This document shows, piece by piece, positions 34,251 through 43,372 of a DNA stretch of 64,000 bases. Each line of letters opens with the position of its first letter. Position 1 is the first letter of the stretch. The position numbers and the translations under genes were made by a program. The notes beneath the pieces are model-generated. The model had not been told where the DNA came from. It saw only the letters and a list, made by a program, of their open reading frames with translations, and searched no databases. This DNA is from Verrucomicrobiota bacterium (GTDB lineage: Bacteria > Verrucomicrobiota > Verrucomicrobiia > Opitutales > Opitutaceae): contig JAFEGX010000116.1 in assembly GCA_018239675.1 (NCBI GenBank), positions 59,711 through 123,710 of the forward strand. Reading direction: 5' to 3'.

Positions 34251-34979
34251 ATGAGCTCCCTCGCCGACACCTTCTTCACCCGCGCCATGGGCCTCCTCGA
34301 GTCCGTGCGCCAGAAAAACGCCGACACCCTCGCGCGCCTCGCGCCGGTCATCGGTCGGTCGATCGCCCAGGGCGGGGTCGTGCACACCTTCGGCAGCGGC
34401 CACAGCGACGTGATCGCCCGGGAGATCATCGGGCGTGCCGGCGGGCTCGTCTGCGTCAACGGCATCATCGACCCCACCGGCGGCTTCATCGAGAACCTCG
34501 TCGGCTACGGCACCATCCTCGCCGAGCGCTACGACCGCCAGTACCAGCTCCTGCCGGGCGAGACCATGATTGTCATCTCGAACTCCGGGAAGAACAGCTC
34601 GCCGCTCGAGGTCGCCCTCTACGCGAAAAAGAAGGGTCTCAACCTGGTCGGCGTCACCAGCGTCGCGATGTCCACCACCTACGCCACCGTGCACCCCGGT
34701 GGGAAAAACCTCCACGCAGTCGCGGACTACGTCCTCGACAACGGGGGCGTCCCGGGCGACGCGATCGTCGAGGTCGCGAGCGGCCTCCGCGCAGGACCGA
34801 CCTCCACCCTGACAAGCGCGCTGCTGCTGAATCTCCTGATGCTCGAGGTGACCGCCTGGCTGCAGGCGAACGGCCATCCGCTTCCCGTGCTGGTGAGCCA
34901 GAACCTCCCCGGCTCGATTGAGCGCAACCGTGAGCTCGGCCAGAAGTACAAGCACCGCCTGAGCCGCCAGCTGACCTGA
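34251..34979 (+). CDS. SIS-domain sugar-phosphate binding protein (UPF0309-like)
   Basis: 242-aa SIS (sugar isomerase) domain protein. Characteristic sequences are VVHTFGSGHSDVIAREIIGRAGG and MIVISNSGKNSSPLEVALYAKKKGLNLVGVTS, the phosphosugar-binding loops, followed by a conserved HPGGKNLHAVADYVLDNGG. The architecture is close to UPF0309 and to MurQ etherases but lacks the MurQ lactyl-ether signature. I chose the ATG at 34251 because the 33 codons upstream look non-coding. It heads a cluster with a sugar kinase and beta-mannosidase and so probably acts on an amino-sugar phosphate. Confidence 0.88.
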   Translation: MSSLADTFFTRAMGLLESVRQKNADTLARLAPVIGRSIAQGGVVHTFGSGHSDVIAREIIGRAGGLVCVNGIIDPTGGFIENLVGYGTILAERYDRQYQLLPGETMIVISNSGKNSSPLEVALYAKKKGLNLVGVTSVAMSTTYATVHPGGKNLHAVADYVLDNGGVPGDAIVEVASGLRAGPTSTLTSALLLNLLMLEVTAWLQANGHPLPVLVSQNLPGSIERNRELGQKYKHRLSRQLT

Positions 34980-34998
34980 CGGGCCGGTTCCTCCCGAC

Positions 34999-35928
34999 AT
35001 GAGCTACAAGATCGGCGTCGACGGCGGGGGCACGAAGACCGAGTGCATCCTCACCGACGGCGCGGGCACGGTCCTCGCCAGCTACACGGGCGCCGGCTGC
35101 AACCCGAGCCTGGTCGGACTCGAGCGCGCGGCGGAGTTGCTGCAGGGCGCCCTGCACCAGCTGCGCGCGCAGGCCGGGCTGCGGGCCGGCGCCCGCGGCG
35201 ACAGCTCAGCGCCGTTGCCCCCGCTCATCAGCCACACGCTCATGAGCATGGCGGGGCACCGCGACTTCTGGCGCGATCTGGCCCAGCGGCTGACCGGCTT
35301 CGGCGTGGTCGCCACCATGGATGATTCCTTTCCCGTCCTGGAACTCGCAACCGAGGGCCGGCCCGGGCTGGTGCTGCACGCCGGCACGGGCTCGTTCGTG
35401 ACGGCCCGCGCGCCCGACGGCAGCACGCACTACTCCGGCGGGCTGGGTTGGAGATTCGGCGATCCCGGCAGCGGCTACGACCTGGGCCGGCGCGGCATCG
35501 CACGCGGCCTGATGGAAATCCAGGGCTGGCTCCCGCCGTCCGGCCTCGGCCCGGCGGTGCGCACCCATGCGGGCCTGCTGCAGGAAAGCGATGCCGGCGT
35601 CATTACGCGCTCATTCTACCAGCATGCCGATCCCAACCGGCAGATCGCCGCGTTTGCCCCCGTCGTGCTGGGCCTTGCCGGCGCCGGCGACGCGGCGGCC
35701 CGCGACCTGACGGTCGCCTCCACCGGCGAGCTCCTTGACCAGGCCGTGCATCTGGCCGCCAAGCTCTTCCCGGCCGGGCAGCACGGGGCGCTGACCGCCG
35801 GCCTGAGCGGTCCGATCCTGAACCACCCGGTGGTCCGGACCGCGCTCCAGGCCCGCGCCCCGTTCGCCCTGAAGGCCGTCATCGAGGCTCCGATCGAAGG
35901 CGTGCGCCGGATGCTGGCCCGGCTTTGA
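34999..35928 (+). CDS. BadF/GlcNAc kinase-type sugar kinase
   Basis: 309-aa ASKHA-fold kinase. The ATP-binding motif is IGVDGGGTKTECIL at residues 5-18. A second phosphate-binding signature is VLHAGTGSFVTARAPDGSTHYSGGLGWRFGDPGSGYDLGRRG, the marker of the N-acetylglucosamine/MurNAc kinase group within the BadF/BadG/BcrA family. It starts 19 bases after the SIS gene. The likely role is phosphorylating GlcNAc or a related sugar released by the neighbouring beta-mannosidase. Confidence 0.88.
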   Translation: MSYKIGVDGGGTKTECILTDGAGTVLASYTGAGCNPSLVGLERAAELLQGALHQLRAQAGLRAGARGDSSAPLPPLISHTLMSMAGHRDFWRDLAQRLTGFGVVATMDDSFPVLELATEGRPGLVLHAGTGSFVTARAPDGSTHYSGGLGWRFGDPGSGYDLGRRGIARGLMEIQGWLPPSGLGPAVRTHAGLLQESDAGVITRSFYQHADPNRQIAAFAPVVLGLAGAGDAAARDLTVASTGELLDQAVHLAAKLFPAGQHGALTAGLSGPILNHPVVRTALQARAPFALKAVIEAPIEGVRRMLARL

Positions 35929-35946
35929 GACTCTCCGGCCCTTTCC

Positions 35947-38451
35947 GTGAACTCCGTCAGCCTCTCCGCCCTGCCCTGGCAATTCCGCGACGCCACGAAG
36001 GCGTCGCGCTGGCGCTCCGCCGTCGTCCCCGGCTGCGTCCACCGCGATCTGCTCCGCCACCGGCTGATCCCCGACCCTTTTCACGGCACCAACGAGCTCG
36101 GGCTGCAATGGATTGAGCAGCACGACTGGGAGTACCGGGCGACCTTCCGCGTGCCGCCCTCCCTGCGCGCGGCGCGCGAGGTGGATCTCGTGTTCGACGG
36201 CCTCGACACGCTCGCGACGGTCTACCTCAACGGCCGCCGGATCGCGACCTCGGACAACATGTTTGTCCCGCTGCGGGTGCCGGTGCGGCGCCGGCTGCGG
36301 CCGGGTGCGAACGAGCTCCGGGTGCGGTTCGCCAGCGCCGGGCGCGCGGTGCGGCGCACCCGTCCCGAGCACCAGCCCAGGGAATTCAATGACCCGGTTG
36401 GCCGCTGCTCGGTGCTGCGCAAGCAGCAGTGCCAGTTCGGCTGGGACTGGGGCCCGCGCTTCGTCACCGCCGGGATCTGGCGCGGGGTGCGCCTCGAGGC
36501 GTGGGACCACCACCGTCTCGCCAACGTGCGCCTCACCCAGACGCACCACGCCGACGGCCGGGTGACGGTCGCCGTCGAACCCGAGTTCGCGGCCCCTACC
36601 GCCGGTGTCACGTGTTACGTGACGCTGGCGCTGGGTGACGAGATCGTGGCGATCGCGTCGGGTTCCGGGCGTCAGCTGGAACTGGCCGTGCCCCGGCCGC
36701 GGCGGTGGTGGCCGAACGGCCACGGCGCCCAGCCGCTGTACACGGTGCGGGTGCGGGCCCGCGACGCCGCCGGCCGCGACGTCGGCGAGGTGACCAAACG
36801 GATCGGCCTCCGCACCATCGTGCTCGACCGCTCGCGGGACAAGTGGGGCGAGTCGTTCCGGTTCGTCGTCAACGGCCGGCCGATCTTCGCGAAAGGGGCT
36901 AATTGGATTCCGGCCCACAGCTTCGTCGCCGGCCTCGAACGCGCGGACTACGCGCGGGACCTGCACTCGGCGGTCGAGGCGAACATGAACATGCTTCGGA
37001 TCTGGGGCGGCGGCATCTACGAGGACGAGGCCTTCTTCGACCTGTGCGACGAGCTCGGACTGCTCGTGTGGCACGACTTCATGTTCGCCTGCACGCTGTA
37101 CCCCGGCGACCCGGCGTTCGTCGCGAGCGTCCGCGCGGAAGCCGAGGCCCAGGTGGCGCGGATCCGGCACCGCGCCTGCCTCGCCCTGTGGTGCGGCAAC
37201 AACGAGATCGAGACCCTGAACTGGGAAACGCTGGAGAAGACGCCGCGGCTCCGGCGCCACTATGACGCCCTCTTCCACCGGGTGCTCCCGCAGGTCGTGG
37301 CCCGGCTGGACGGGGTGACGCCCTACTGGCCGACGTCGCCGTACCGCGGCGCCGGCCGGAGCAACGACTACACGGTCAAGGCCCTTGGCGAAAAGTCGGG
37401 CGACACGCACTACTGGGATGTCTGGCATGCCCGCCACCCGGTGAAGGACTATGAGAAGTGGCGTTTCCGCTTCGTCTCGGAGTTCGGCATGCAGAGCTAC
37501 AGCTCGCCGGCGACGCAGGCGACCTTTTGCCCCGCGGACGACGCCAACGTGTTCGGGGCTGTGATGGAGAACCACCAGAAGAACGCGGCGGGCAACCAGA
37601 TCATCCTCGACTACGTCTCGCGTGTCTACCGGTTCCCGAAGGACCAGGAGGCGCTGGTCTACCTCTCGCAGCTGAACCAGGCGCTCTGCATGCAGACCGG
37701 CGTCGAGCACTACCGCCGGATCATGCCCTGCTGCATGGGCGCGCTCTACTGGCAGCTCAACGACTGCTGGCCGGTCGCGTCGTGGAGCTCGCTCGAGCAC
37801 ACCGGGCGCTGGAAGGCGCTGCACCATGTGGCCCGCCGCTTCTTCGCGCCGGCGCTCGTGTCGGCCCAGGTCCCGGGCCCCGAGTCCACGACGATCGGCA
37901 ACTACCGCCGCTCCAGCGTCCGGTGGGTGCACCTTTTTACGGTCTACGACGCACCGCGGCCCGCGCGCGGCCGTATCCGGTGGGACGTGTTCCATCTCGA
38001 CGGCCGGGTGCTGCTGAGCGGCACCAAGGACGTCGCGCTCCGCTATGGACGCGGCGTGAAACAGCGGACGCTGGACCTCGCCGGGCTGCTGGCGGCGCAC
38101 GGCCGGGACCACCTCTACCTGCGCATCGCCCTCGAGGTCGACGGCGAGCGGGTCAGCGAGGAAACCGTCTTCCTCGCGCCGCCCCGCTTCCTGTCCCTGC
38201 CGCGCGGGGAAACCACGGTCGGCGTGCGGGTCCTCGACTCGTACACGGCCCTGCTGACATTCCGCTCGGCCGTGTTCCAGCACCGATTCGCTTTCGACCT
38301 GGACGGCCTCGAGCACCGTGCCAGCGACAACTTCCTCGAGCTCTACCCCGGCGAGAAGAAGGAGGTGCTGGTGACCTTCGCCCACCCGGTGACGAAGGCG
38401 GACATCTCCCGCCGCCTGCGCCACCAGTCGCTGGTGGACAGCTACGCCTGA
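35947..38451 (+). CDS. GH2 beta-mannosidase
   Basis: 834-aa glycoside hydrolase family 2 enzyme. N-terminal sugar-binding domain: [27 protein letters not shown] and [17 protein letters not shown]. The sequence [10 protein letters not shown] near 163 is typical of beta-mannosidases. The TIM barrel has the acid/base Glu420 in WCGNNEIE and the nucleophile Glu512 in [10 protein letters not shown]-terminal immunoglobulin-like domain follows. The start is a GTG at 35947, 18 bases after the kinase. There is no signal peptide, so it acts on imported mannosides. Confidence 0.94.
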   Translation: MNSVSLSALPWQFRDATKASRWRSAVVPGCVHRDLLRHRLIPDPFHGTNELGLQWIEQHDWEYRATFRVPPSLRAAREVDLVFDGLDTLATVYLNGRRIATSDNMFVPLRVPVRRRLRPGANELRVRFASAGRAVRRTRPEHQPREFNDPVGRCSVLRKQQCQFGWDWGPRFVTAGIWRGVRLEAWDHHRLANVRLTQTHHADGRVTVAVEPEFAAPTAGVTCYVTLALGDEIVAIASGSGRQLELAVPRPRRWWPNGHGAQPLYTVRVRARDAAGRDVGEVTKRIGLRTIVLDRSRDKWGESFRFVVNGRPIFAKGANWIPAHSFVAGLERADYARDLHSAVEANMNMLRIWGGGIYEDEAFFDLCDELGLLVWHDFMFACTLYPGDPAFVASVRAEAEAQVARIRHRACLALWCGNNEIETLNWETLEKTPRLRRHYDALFHRVLPQVVARLDGVTPYWPTSPYRGAGRSNDYTVKALGEKSGDTHYWDVWHARHPVKDYEKWRFRFVSEFGMQSYSSPATQATFCPADDANVFGAVMENHQKNAAGNQIILDYVSRVYRFPKDQEALVYLSQLNQALCMQTGVEHYRRIMPCCMGALYWQLNDCWPVASWSSLEHTGRWKALHHVARRFFAPALVSAQVPGPESTTIGNYRRSSVRWVHLFTVYDAPRPARGRIRWDVFHLDGRVLLSGTKDVALRYGRGVKQRTLDLAGLLAAHGRDHLYLRIALEVDGERVSEETVFLAPPRFLSLPRGETTVGVRVLDSYTALLTFRSAVFQHRFAFDLDGLEHRASDNFLELYPGEKKEVLVTFAHPVTKADISRRLRHQSLVDSYA

Positions 38452-38470
38452 ACCCGGACGGGCCCGTGCC

Positions 38471-39367
38471 ATGACCCCGACCCTGACCGTCACGCGGCTG
38501 TCGGAATCCGACTGGCAGGCGCGCCGGTCGGCGCATGCGGCCCGCGTCGACCGCTGGCTCCTCCCGCATCAGGCGCGGGCCGCGCGCGGCGAGCGGCACC
38601 CGGTGTACGATTTCCTCTTCGACTACTACGCGTTCCGGCCGTCGTGGCTCCGGCGCTGGCATCCCGGCCCGGACGTGGTGCTGGGCGGCGACGCTGCGCG
38701 CGCCTACCTGCGCTGGCCCGGGTATGTCGCGGCGCCCGATGGCGTGACGGTCGAGCCGGCGGCGTTTCCCGCCGGCCGCCGGGAGAGCCTGTGCTGGATG
38801 CGCGATCTCCTGACGGCCATGCGGGACCGTCCGCCGTTCTTCGGCTGCTACGGGCTGCACGAGTGGGCGATGGTTTACCGGCAGACGCCGGCGGAGGTGC
38901 GCCACAACCGCTGGCCGCTGCGCTTCGCCCCGGAGGAGATTGCGCGGATCGTCGAGAGCCAGCCGGTCTGCTGCTCCCATTTCGACGCCTTCCGCTTCTT
39001 CACGACCCCGGCCCGGCCCCTCAACCGCTTCCAGCCGGAGCGAGCCACGGCGCCCCAGTTCGAACAGCGCGGCTGCCTCCACGCGAACATGGACCTCTAC
39101 AAGTGGGCCTTCAAGCTGGCGCCCTTCACGCCGAGCGAACTGGTCGCCGATTGCTTTGAACTCGCCCGCGACATCCGCGAGGTGGACATGCGCGCCAGCC
39201 CCTACGATCTCCGCCAGCTGGGCTTCATCCCGATTCCGGTCGAGACCGCGGCGGGACGCGCCGAGTACGAGACGCTGCAGCGGGCGTTCACCCAGCGCGG
39301 CGAGCCGCTCCGCGACCGGCTCCTCGAACTGCTCAAGCGGCTATGCTCAGCGGTGGGCTTGGAGTAA
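38471..39367 (+). CDS. Conserved hypothetical protein (often labelled 3-methyladenine DNA glycosylase)
   Basis: 298-aa soluble protein with the conserved pattern HPVYDFLFDYYAFRPSWLRRWHPG and GCYGLHEWAMVYRQTPAEVRHNRWPLR. I recall similar proteins labelled 3-methyladenine DNA glycosylase in databases, but I see no known glycosylase fold motif such as helix-hairpin-helix plus Asp. It should be treated as function unknown. It is the last gene of the mannosidase cluster, 19 bases after it. Its TAA stop is the first three bases of a palindromic repeat (copy C). Confidence 0.7.
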   Translation: MTPTLTVTRLSESDWQARRSAHAARVDRWLLPHQARAARGERHPVYDFLFDYYAFRPSWLRRWHPGPDVVLGGDAARAYLRWPGYVAAPDGVTVEPAAFPAGRRESLCWMRDLLTAMRDRPPFFGCYGLHEWAMVYRQTPAEVRHNRWPLRFAPEEIARIVESQPVCCSHFDAFRFFTTPARPLNRFQPERATAPQFEQRGCLHANMDLYKWAFKLAPFTPSELVADCFELARDIREVDMRASPYDLRQLGFIPIPVETAAGRAEYETLQRAFTQRGEPLRDRLLELLKRLCSAVGLE

Positions 39368-39532
39368 CCACGAAGGACCCGAAGCGCACAAAGCCCGAGC
39401 CTTGGTCTTAGCGGGCCTAGCGGTCTGCGCGGTTAACTGGGATTGGATTCGATCCATTCCACCGCCAAGGACGCGAAGTTCGCGAAGCGCCGAGGCTTGG
39501 CCTTCGTGCGCTTCGTGTCCTTCGTGGCAAAG
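39365..39532. repeat. Palindromic intergenic repeat, copy C
   Basis: The left arm TAACCACGAAGGACCCGAAG (39365-39384) and the right arm, read leftward from 39532 as CTTTGCCACGAAGGACAC, then GAAGCGCACGAAGG, match copy A. The inner arms (GCGGTCTGCGCGGTTAA near 39420 and TTCCACCGCCAAGGACGC near 39458) also match copy A. It starts with the stop codon of the preceding gene and ends six bases before the stop codon of the opposite phyH gene. Confidence 0.85.
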
Positions 39533-39537
39533 CACGA

Positions 39538-40449
39538 TCACCAACGCGCGGCGGTCCCCGGGGGACGGATGTACTCCTGGGGGTGGACGAGCTTGCGCGC
39601 GAAGGGGCTGACCCGGGCCAGCAGCTCCGGCGAGGCGTGGTAACCCCAGCGGGTGCGGTTCCAGGAGGAGCCGTAGCGGTACACGCAGATGCGGCGCTCC
39701 CCGGCGTTCACGCGCTTGGCCGATCCGTGACAGGTGGCGTCGACGAAGACGATCGCGTCGCCGGCCTTCATGTGGACCTCCTGGGCGCCGGCCACGCCGT
39801 CGACCGAGCCGCCGCCACCCTCGCCCCACGGGTTCTCGGACTTGGGCCGGAGAAACTCCGGGTGAATCATGTTCGACTTGTGCGAACCCGGAATAACCAT
39901 CGTCGCGCCATCGCCCGGGCCGATGTCCGTGAACGCGATGAGCACGTTGATCTGCGCGCACTGGAACCGGCCATTGTGATAGCGGAAGGCCATGCGCTTG
40001 CAGATGTCGTGTCCGCCCGCATGCAGCGTGATCGCCTCGCCGGGGCCGCGGATGCTGAAGAAATTCTCGTCGATGAAGAGCGGGCCGTGATGGTAATCGA
40101 AGCAGTCGTGGCCGCCGACGAAGCGGAGCACGTAGTTGATGTAGCTCGGATGGTCGATCATCCGCTCGAACGCGCCGCCCAGCTCGTAGACCTGCTGGTA
40201 GCTGATGCCGCGGTGCTCCGGATGATCCTCGCGCTGGACCCAGCCGTGCCAGCCCAGCCGCGGGAGGGACCGCGGGATCCGGTCGATGCGGGCATTGGCG
40301 TCCGCGACCTCCTCCTTGCTCAGGGCGCCTCGGATGACGACAAAGCCGTTCAGGTCGAACAGGTACTCGTCGAGGTCCGTCGGGATCCGGGCCTGGGGCA
40401 GCTCGATGCGCGGGGGCGTGATGTGGTGGTCGTTGAAATGGGGTTCCAT
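39538..40449 (-). CDS. Phytanoyl-CoA dioxygenase (PhyH) family protein 1
   Basis: 303-aa protein of the PhyH family of Fe(II)/2-oxoglutarate oxygenases. The N terminus reads FDLNGFVVIRGALSKEEVADANA. The core has AFTDIGPGDGATMVIPGSHKSN, the family pattern with the distal substrate/iron region, and ends ATCHGSAKRVNAGERRICVYRYG with the second His and the Arg that holds 2-oxoglutarate. The proximal HxD is not in its usual place, so activity is uncertain. It is divergent from an AraC regulator (72 bp apart) that probably controls it. Confidence 0.85.
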   Translation of the reverse strand: MEPHFNDHHITPPRIELPQARIPTDLDEYLFDLNGFVVIRGALSKEEVADANARIDRIPRSLPRLGWHGWVQREDHPEHRGISYQQVYELGGAFERMIDHPSYINYVLRFVGGHDCFDYHHGPLFIDENFFSIRGPGEAITLHAGGHDICKRMAFRYHNGRFQCAQINVLIAFTDIGPGDGATMVIPGSHKSNMIHPEFLRPKSENPWGEGGGGSVDGVAGAQEVHMKAGDAIVFVDATCHGSAKRVNAGERRICVYRYGSSWNRTRWGYHASPELLARVSPFARKLVHPQEYIRPPGTAARW

Positions 40450-40472
40450 GGCGCCACTGTAGGCGAACTATT

Positions 40473-40488
40473 CGGAAATTTCTTTCCG
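40473..40488. promoter_or_regulatory. Inverted repeat in the phyH/araC divergent promoter
   Basis: CGGAAA and TTTCCG (40473-40478 and 40483-40488) flank the 4-base spacer TTTC, in the middle of the 72-bp gap between the divergent phyH and AraC regulator genes. It is a good candidate operator for the AraC protein. This rests on position and symmetry only. Confidence 0.45.
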
Positions 40489-40521
40489 TTTAGGCCCAAT
40501 TTTTTCTTAAATGGTAACCTC

Positions 40522-41388
40522 ATGCCCCGCTCCCATCCCCGCCGCCCGAATGACCGGCATGAGGTTGCCCTGGGTTTCCGGATCTGGCGGCAGCTGCACT
40601 CGGGCCGGATGGAGGTCGCGCACACCCATCCCGACATCGAGGTGAACTTTCTGTTCAGCGGGGAATTTTCCTACCTGCACGGCGGCGCCGTCGCGCCCGT
40701 CACCGCCGGACGCTTCACCGTGCTCTGGGGCGGCGTGCCGCACCAGACGATCGGTCCCGGCATCGTGAGTGACGGCATCTGGGTCACGCTCCCGCTCGCG
40801 TGGGTGCTGCAGTGGCGGTTGCCGAACGGGTTTCACGACCGGCTGCTCGCCGGCGAGGTGGTGGCGGCGCCGCCGGACGAGAGCGACCGCCGGACGCTGG
40901 AGCGCTGGCTGGCGGACGCGGAAAGCGGCGACCCGGCGCGGCGCCACGTGCTGCAGCTTGAGCTCGAGGCGCGGTTTCACCGGCTGGCCCTCGGCCTCCC
41001 GCGGCACCGGGGCCGTGGCGCGGTCCCGGCGGAAGGCGTGGGCCAGATTGGCCGGCTCACGCGCTTCATCGCGCAGCATTATCGCGAGCCGCTCAGCATC
41101 GCCGCCATCGCGGACCACGCCGGCCTGCACCCGAAATACCTCATGCGGGTGTTCAAGCAGCACTGCGGCGTGAGTGTCTGGGAGTACCTCACCCGCCTCC
41201 GGGTCTCGCACGCCCAGCGGCTGCTCATTACTAGCGACCTGAAGGTGCTGGACGTCGCGATGGAGAGCGGCTTTTCCTCGGTCGCGCCGTTCTACGCGGC
41301 GTTCGCCGCTCACACCCGGGGCATCCGGCCTCTCGCCTATCGCCGCCGGTACCAGCTCGCGGATCCCGCTTCCTCCCCTTTGGCATGA
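40522..41388 (+). CDS. AraC family transcriptional regulator 1
   Basis: 288-aa regulator. The N-terminal cupin-like sensor domain has HTHPDIEVNFLFSGEFSYLHGGAV. The C-terminal DNA-binding domain carries two helix-turn-helix motifs: LSIAAIADHAGLHPKYLMRVFKQHCG and LKVLDVAMESGFSSVAPFYAAFAAHTRG. I chose the ATG at 40522, although the frame stays open far upstream opposite phyH. Its end overlaps the Gfo/Idh gene by four bases (ATGA), and it is divergent from phyH, so these three genes look like one regulated unit. Confidence 0.9.
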   Translation: MPRSHPRRPNDRHEVALGFRIWRQLHSGRMEVAHTHPDIEVNFLFSGEFSYLHGGAVAPVTAGRFTVLWGGVPHQTIGPGIVSDGIWVTLPLAWVLQWRLPNGFHDRLLAGEVVAAPPDESDRRTLERWLADAESGDPARRHVLQLELEARFHRLALGLPRHRGRGAVPAEGVGQIGRLTRFIAQHYREPLSIAAIADHAGLHPKYLMRVFKQHCGVSVWEYLTRLRVSHAQRLLITSDLKVLDVAMESGFSSVAPFYAAFAAHTRGIRPLAYRRRYQLADPASSPLA

Positions 41389-42563
41389 AATTCCCCGACC
41401 TGCAGATTGGCATCATCGGCTCCGGCGGCCGCGGCACCCTGCTCGGCCAGCTCGCGCACCGGCCCGGGCGCGGCTCGCGCGTCGTCGCCTGCAGCGACGT
41501 CCACCCGGCGACGCTCGAGCGGAACCGGGCCGAGTACGGCGCCGGGCTGTTCACGACCACGGACTACCACGAACTTCTCCGGCGGGACCTCGACGCGGTG
41601 ATCGTCGCCACGCCGGACTTCATGCACGAGGAGCATGCGGTCGCGGTCCTCGCGGCGGGGCGAACCTTGTTCCTCGAAAAGCCCATGGCGCTCACGATCG
41701 CCGGCTGCGACCGCATCCTGCGGGCGGCGGCCCGCACCCGGGCCCGGCTGTACGTCGGGCACAACATGCGCCACATGCCCTTTGTCCGGAAAATGAAACA
41801 GCTCATCGACGCCGGGACCATCGGCGAGGTGAAAGCCTGCTGGGTGCGGCACTTTGTCGGCCATGGCGGCGATTTCTACTTCCGCGACTGGCACGCCGAG
41901 CGCCGGTACACCACGAGCCTGCTGCTGCAGAAAGCGGCCCACGACCTCGACATCATCCACTGGTTCTGCGGCGGATACAGCCGCCAGGTGAGCGCGCTGG
42001 GCGGACTCACGCTTTACGGCGACCTGCCGGGGCGGATGCCGGCCCGGCGGGGACCGCGCCGGCTGGCGGCGGGGGCAATGCAGCTCGACCTGTTTCCCCC
42101 GACCAGGGCGCGCGGCCTGAATCACCGGATTGACGTCGAGGATCTCAGCTCGGTGCAGATGCGGCTGGGCAACGGGGTCTACGCCACCTACGCCCAGTGC
42201 ATGTACACGCCCGACTACTGGCGGAACTACACCGTGATTGGCACCGAGGGACGCCTGGAGAATTTCGGCAACGGCGAGCCCGGCACCCTGGTCCGGCTCT
42301 GGAACCGCCGCTCCGGCTACGATCCCCGGGGCCAGAAGACCTACCGGATTCCCGTCGGCCGCGGCACGCATGGTGGCGCGGATCCGAAAATCATGGACGA
42401 GTTCCTGCGCTTCGCGCGCCACGGCGGGCACACGGATGTCTCGCCGCTGGCCGCCCGGGAGAGTGTCGCCACCGGCTGCCAGGCGACCGCGTCGCTGCGC
42501 GCCGGCGGCGTGCCCCTGCCCGTGCCGCCACCGTCCGCGGCGCTGCGGCGCTATTTCGCCTAG
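41385..42563 (+). CDS. Gfo/Idh/MocA family oxidoreductase
   Basis: 392-aa NAD(P)-dependent sugar or inositol dehydrogenase type. The Rossmann motif is IGIIGSGGRGTLLGQL at the N terminus. The conserved catalytic-lysine motif EKPMALT is near residue 98, followed by YVGHNMRHMPFVRKMKQLIDAG and WLQKAAHDLDIIHWF-like HDLDIIHW. The C-terminal domain reads GTHGGADPKIMDEFLRF. Members of this superfamily act on many sugars. It overlaps the AraC gene, which suggests co-transcription and a role in the same pathway as the PhyH protein. Confidence 0.9.
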   Translation: MKFPDLQIGIIGSGGRGTLLGQLAHRPGRGSRVVACSDVHPATLERNRAEYGAGLFTTTDYHELLRRDLDAVIVATPDFMHEEHAVAVLAAGRTLFLEKPMALTIAGCDRILRAAARTRARLYVGHNMRHMPFVRKMKQLIDAGTIGEVKACWVRHFVGHGGDFYFRDWHAERRYTTSLLLQKAAHDLDIIHWFCGGYSRQVSALGGLTLYGDLPGRMPARRGPRRLAAGAMQLDLFPPTRARGLNHRIDVEDLSSVQMRLGNGVYATYAQCMYTPDYWRNYTVIGTEGRLENFGNGEPGTLVRLWNRRSGYDPRGQKTYRIPVGRGTHGGADPKIMDEFLRFARHGGHTDVSPLAARESVATGCQATASLRAGGVPLPVPPPSAALRRYFA

Positions 42564-42576
42564 GTCGTAAAACTGG

Positions 42577-42610
42577 TTTCACCGCGAAGCGAACCAAGCG
42601 TGCCAAGGCC
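42577..42610. repeat. Half copy D of the palindromic intergenic repeat
   Basis: TTTCACCGCGAAGCGAACCA (42577-42596), followed by AGCGTGCCAAGG, resembles one outer arm of copy A with several changes. No opposite arm is visible. The remaining bases up to the CAP gene stop at 42685 show nothing else. Confidence 0.45.
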
Positions 42611-42684
42611 CGGCTCCGACCCACTCCGGGGCCCAGTGGGCCCACCGTACCTGGAACTGCGCGTACGGTCCGCGTGGCCGGCGG

Positions 42685-43260
42685 CTACTCCGTCAGGTTT
42701 GACGGCAGGCTCGCAAAGACCTGCGCGCCGAACACGTACTCGGTCCGCCCCAGCGCGGTGACGACGCGCGCCGCGCAGCCGAGATGGGTGAAACGGCGGC
42801 TGAGGAGATTCTCCCGATGACCCGGGGAGTGCATCCAGGCCTCCACGAGGCTGGCGGCCATCTCCGCCGCCGTCGCCGCCCGGCCGTCGTGCACCGCCGG
42901 CAGCGACGCCACATTCTCCGCGACCTCGGCGGGCCGCAGCCCGTGACGCAGGACGCGCTCCAGCACGTCGCCCTGATCGCGCAGCACGTTCTGGTGCTCG
43001 GCGCGGTGCGTGAGCGCCATGTACGACGCCTGGTCCGCCGCAGCCGCCGCCAGCTCCGGCAGCGGGCGGAGCGGCCGGCGCCCGCAGGTCCGGCGGATGC
43101 GATTGGTCTCGGCGAAGATCGCGGCCTCCAACTGGGCGGGGGTGGCCGAGGTGTGGAACACCGGGCCCGCATCCGCGGCGGCGGCCGGCTCGGCCGTGCG
43201 CGCCGCCGGCGCGAGCAGGGCGGCGGCGAGCACACAGGGCAGGACCGGGAACCGGGGCAT
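42685..43260 (-). CDS. Exported CAP-domain (SCP/PR1-like) protein
   Basis: 191-aa secreted protein. A signal peptide covers residues 1-22 (FPVLPCVLAAALLAPAARTA). The CAP domain shows QLEAAIFAETNRIRR, RAEHQNVLRDQGDVLERV and the signature MHSPGHRENLLSRRFTHLGCA, with the two His and acidic residues expected for the family. Bacterial CAP proteins have varied, mostly unknown roles at the cell surface. No operon partner is seen. Confidence 0.92.
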   Translation of the reverse strand: MPRFPVLPCVLAAALLAPAARTAEPAAAADAGPVFHTSATPAQLEAAIFAETNRIRRTCGRRPLRPLPELAAAAADQASYMALTHRAEHQNVLRDQGDVLERVLRHGLRPAEVAENVASLPAVHDGRAATAAEMAASLVEAWMHSPGHRENLLSRRFTHLGCAARVVTALGRTEYVFGAQVFASLPSNLTE

Positions 43261-43372
43261 CGGAGCGCATTATGGACGGATGGCGCGCCTTGCCAAGCGG
43301 CCCGGTTCCTTTCCCCCACGTTGGCGGAAAAGCCCGGCTCGCCAAGCCGGCCGCTTCGCCTAGGTTGCGGGC

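Noticed and set aside
39583..40521. N-terminal extension of AraC regulator 1
   Set aside because: The frame is open far upstream only because it runs opposite phyH. The conserved protein begins at the ATG at 40522.
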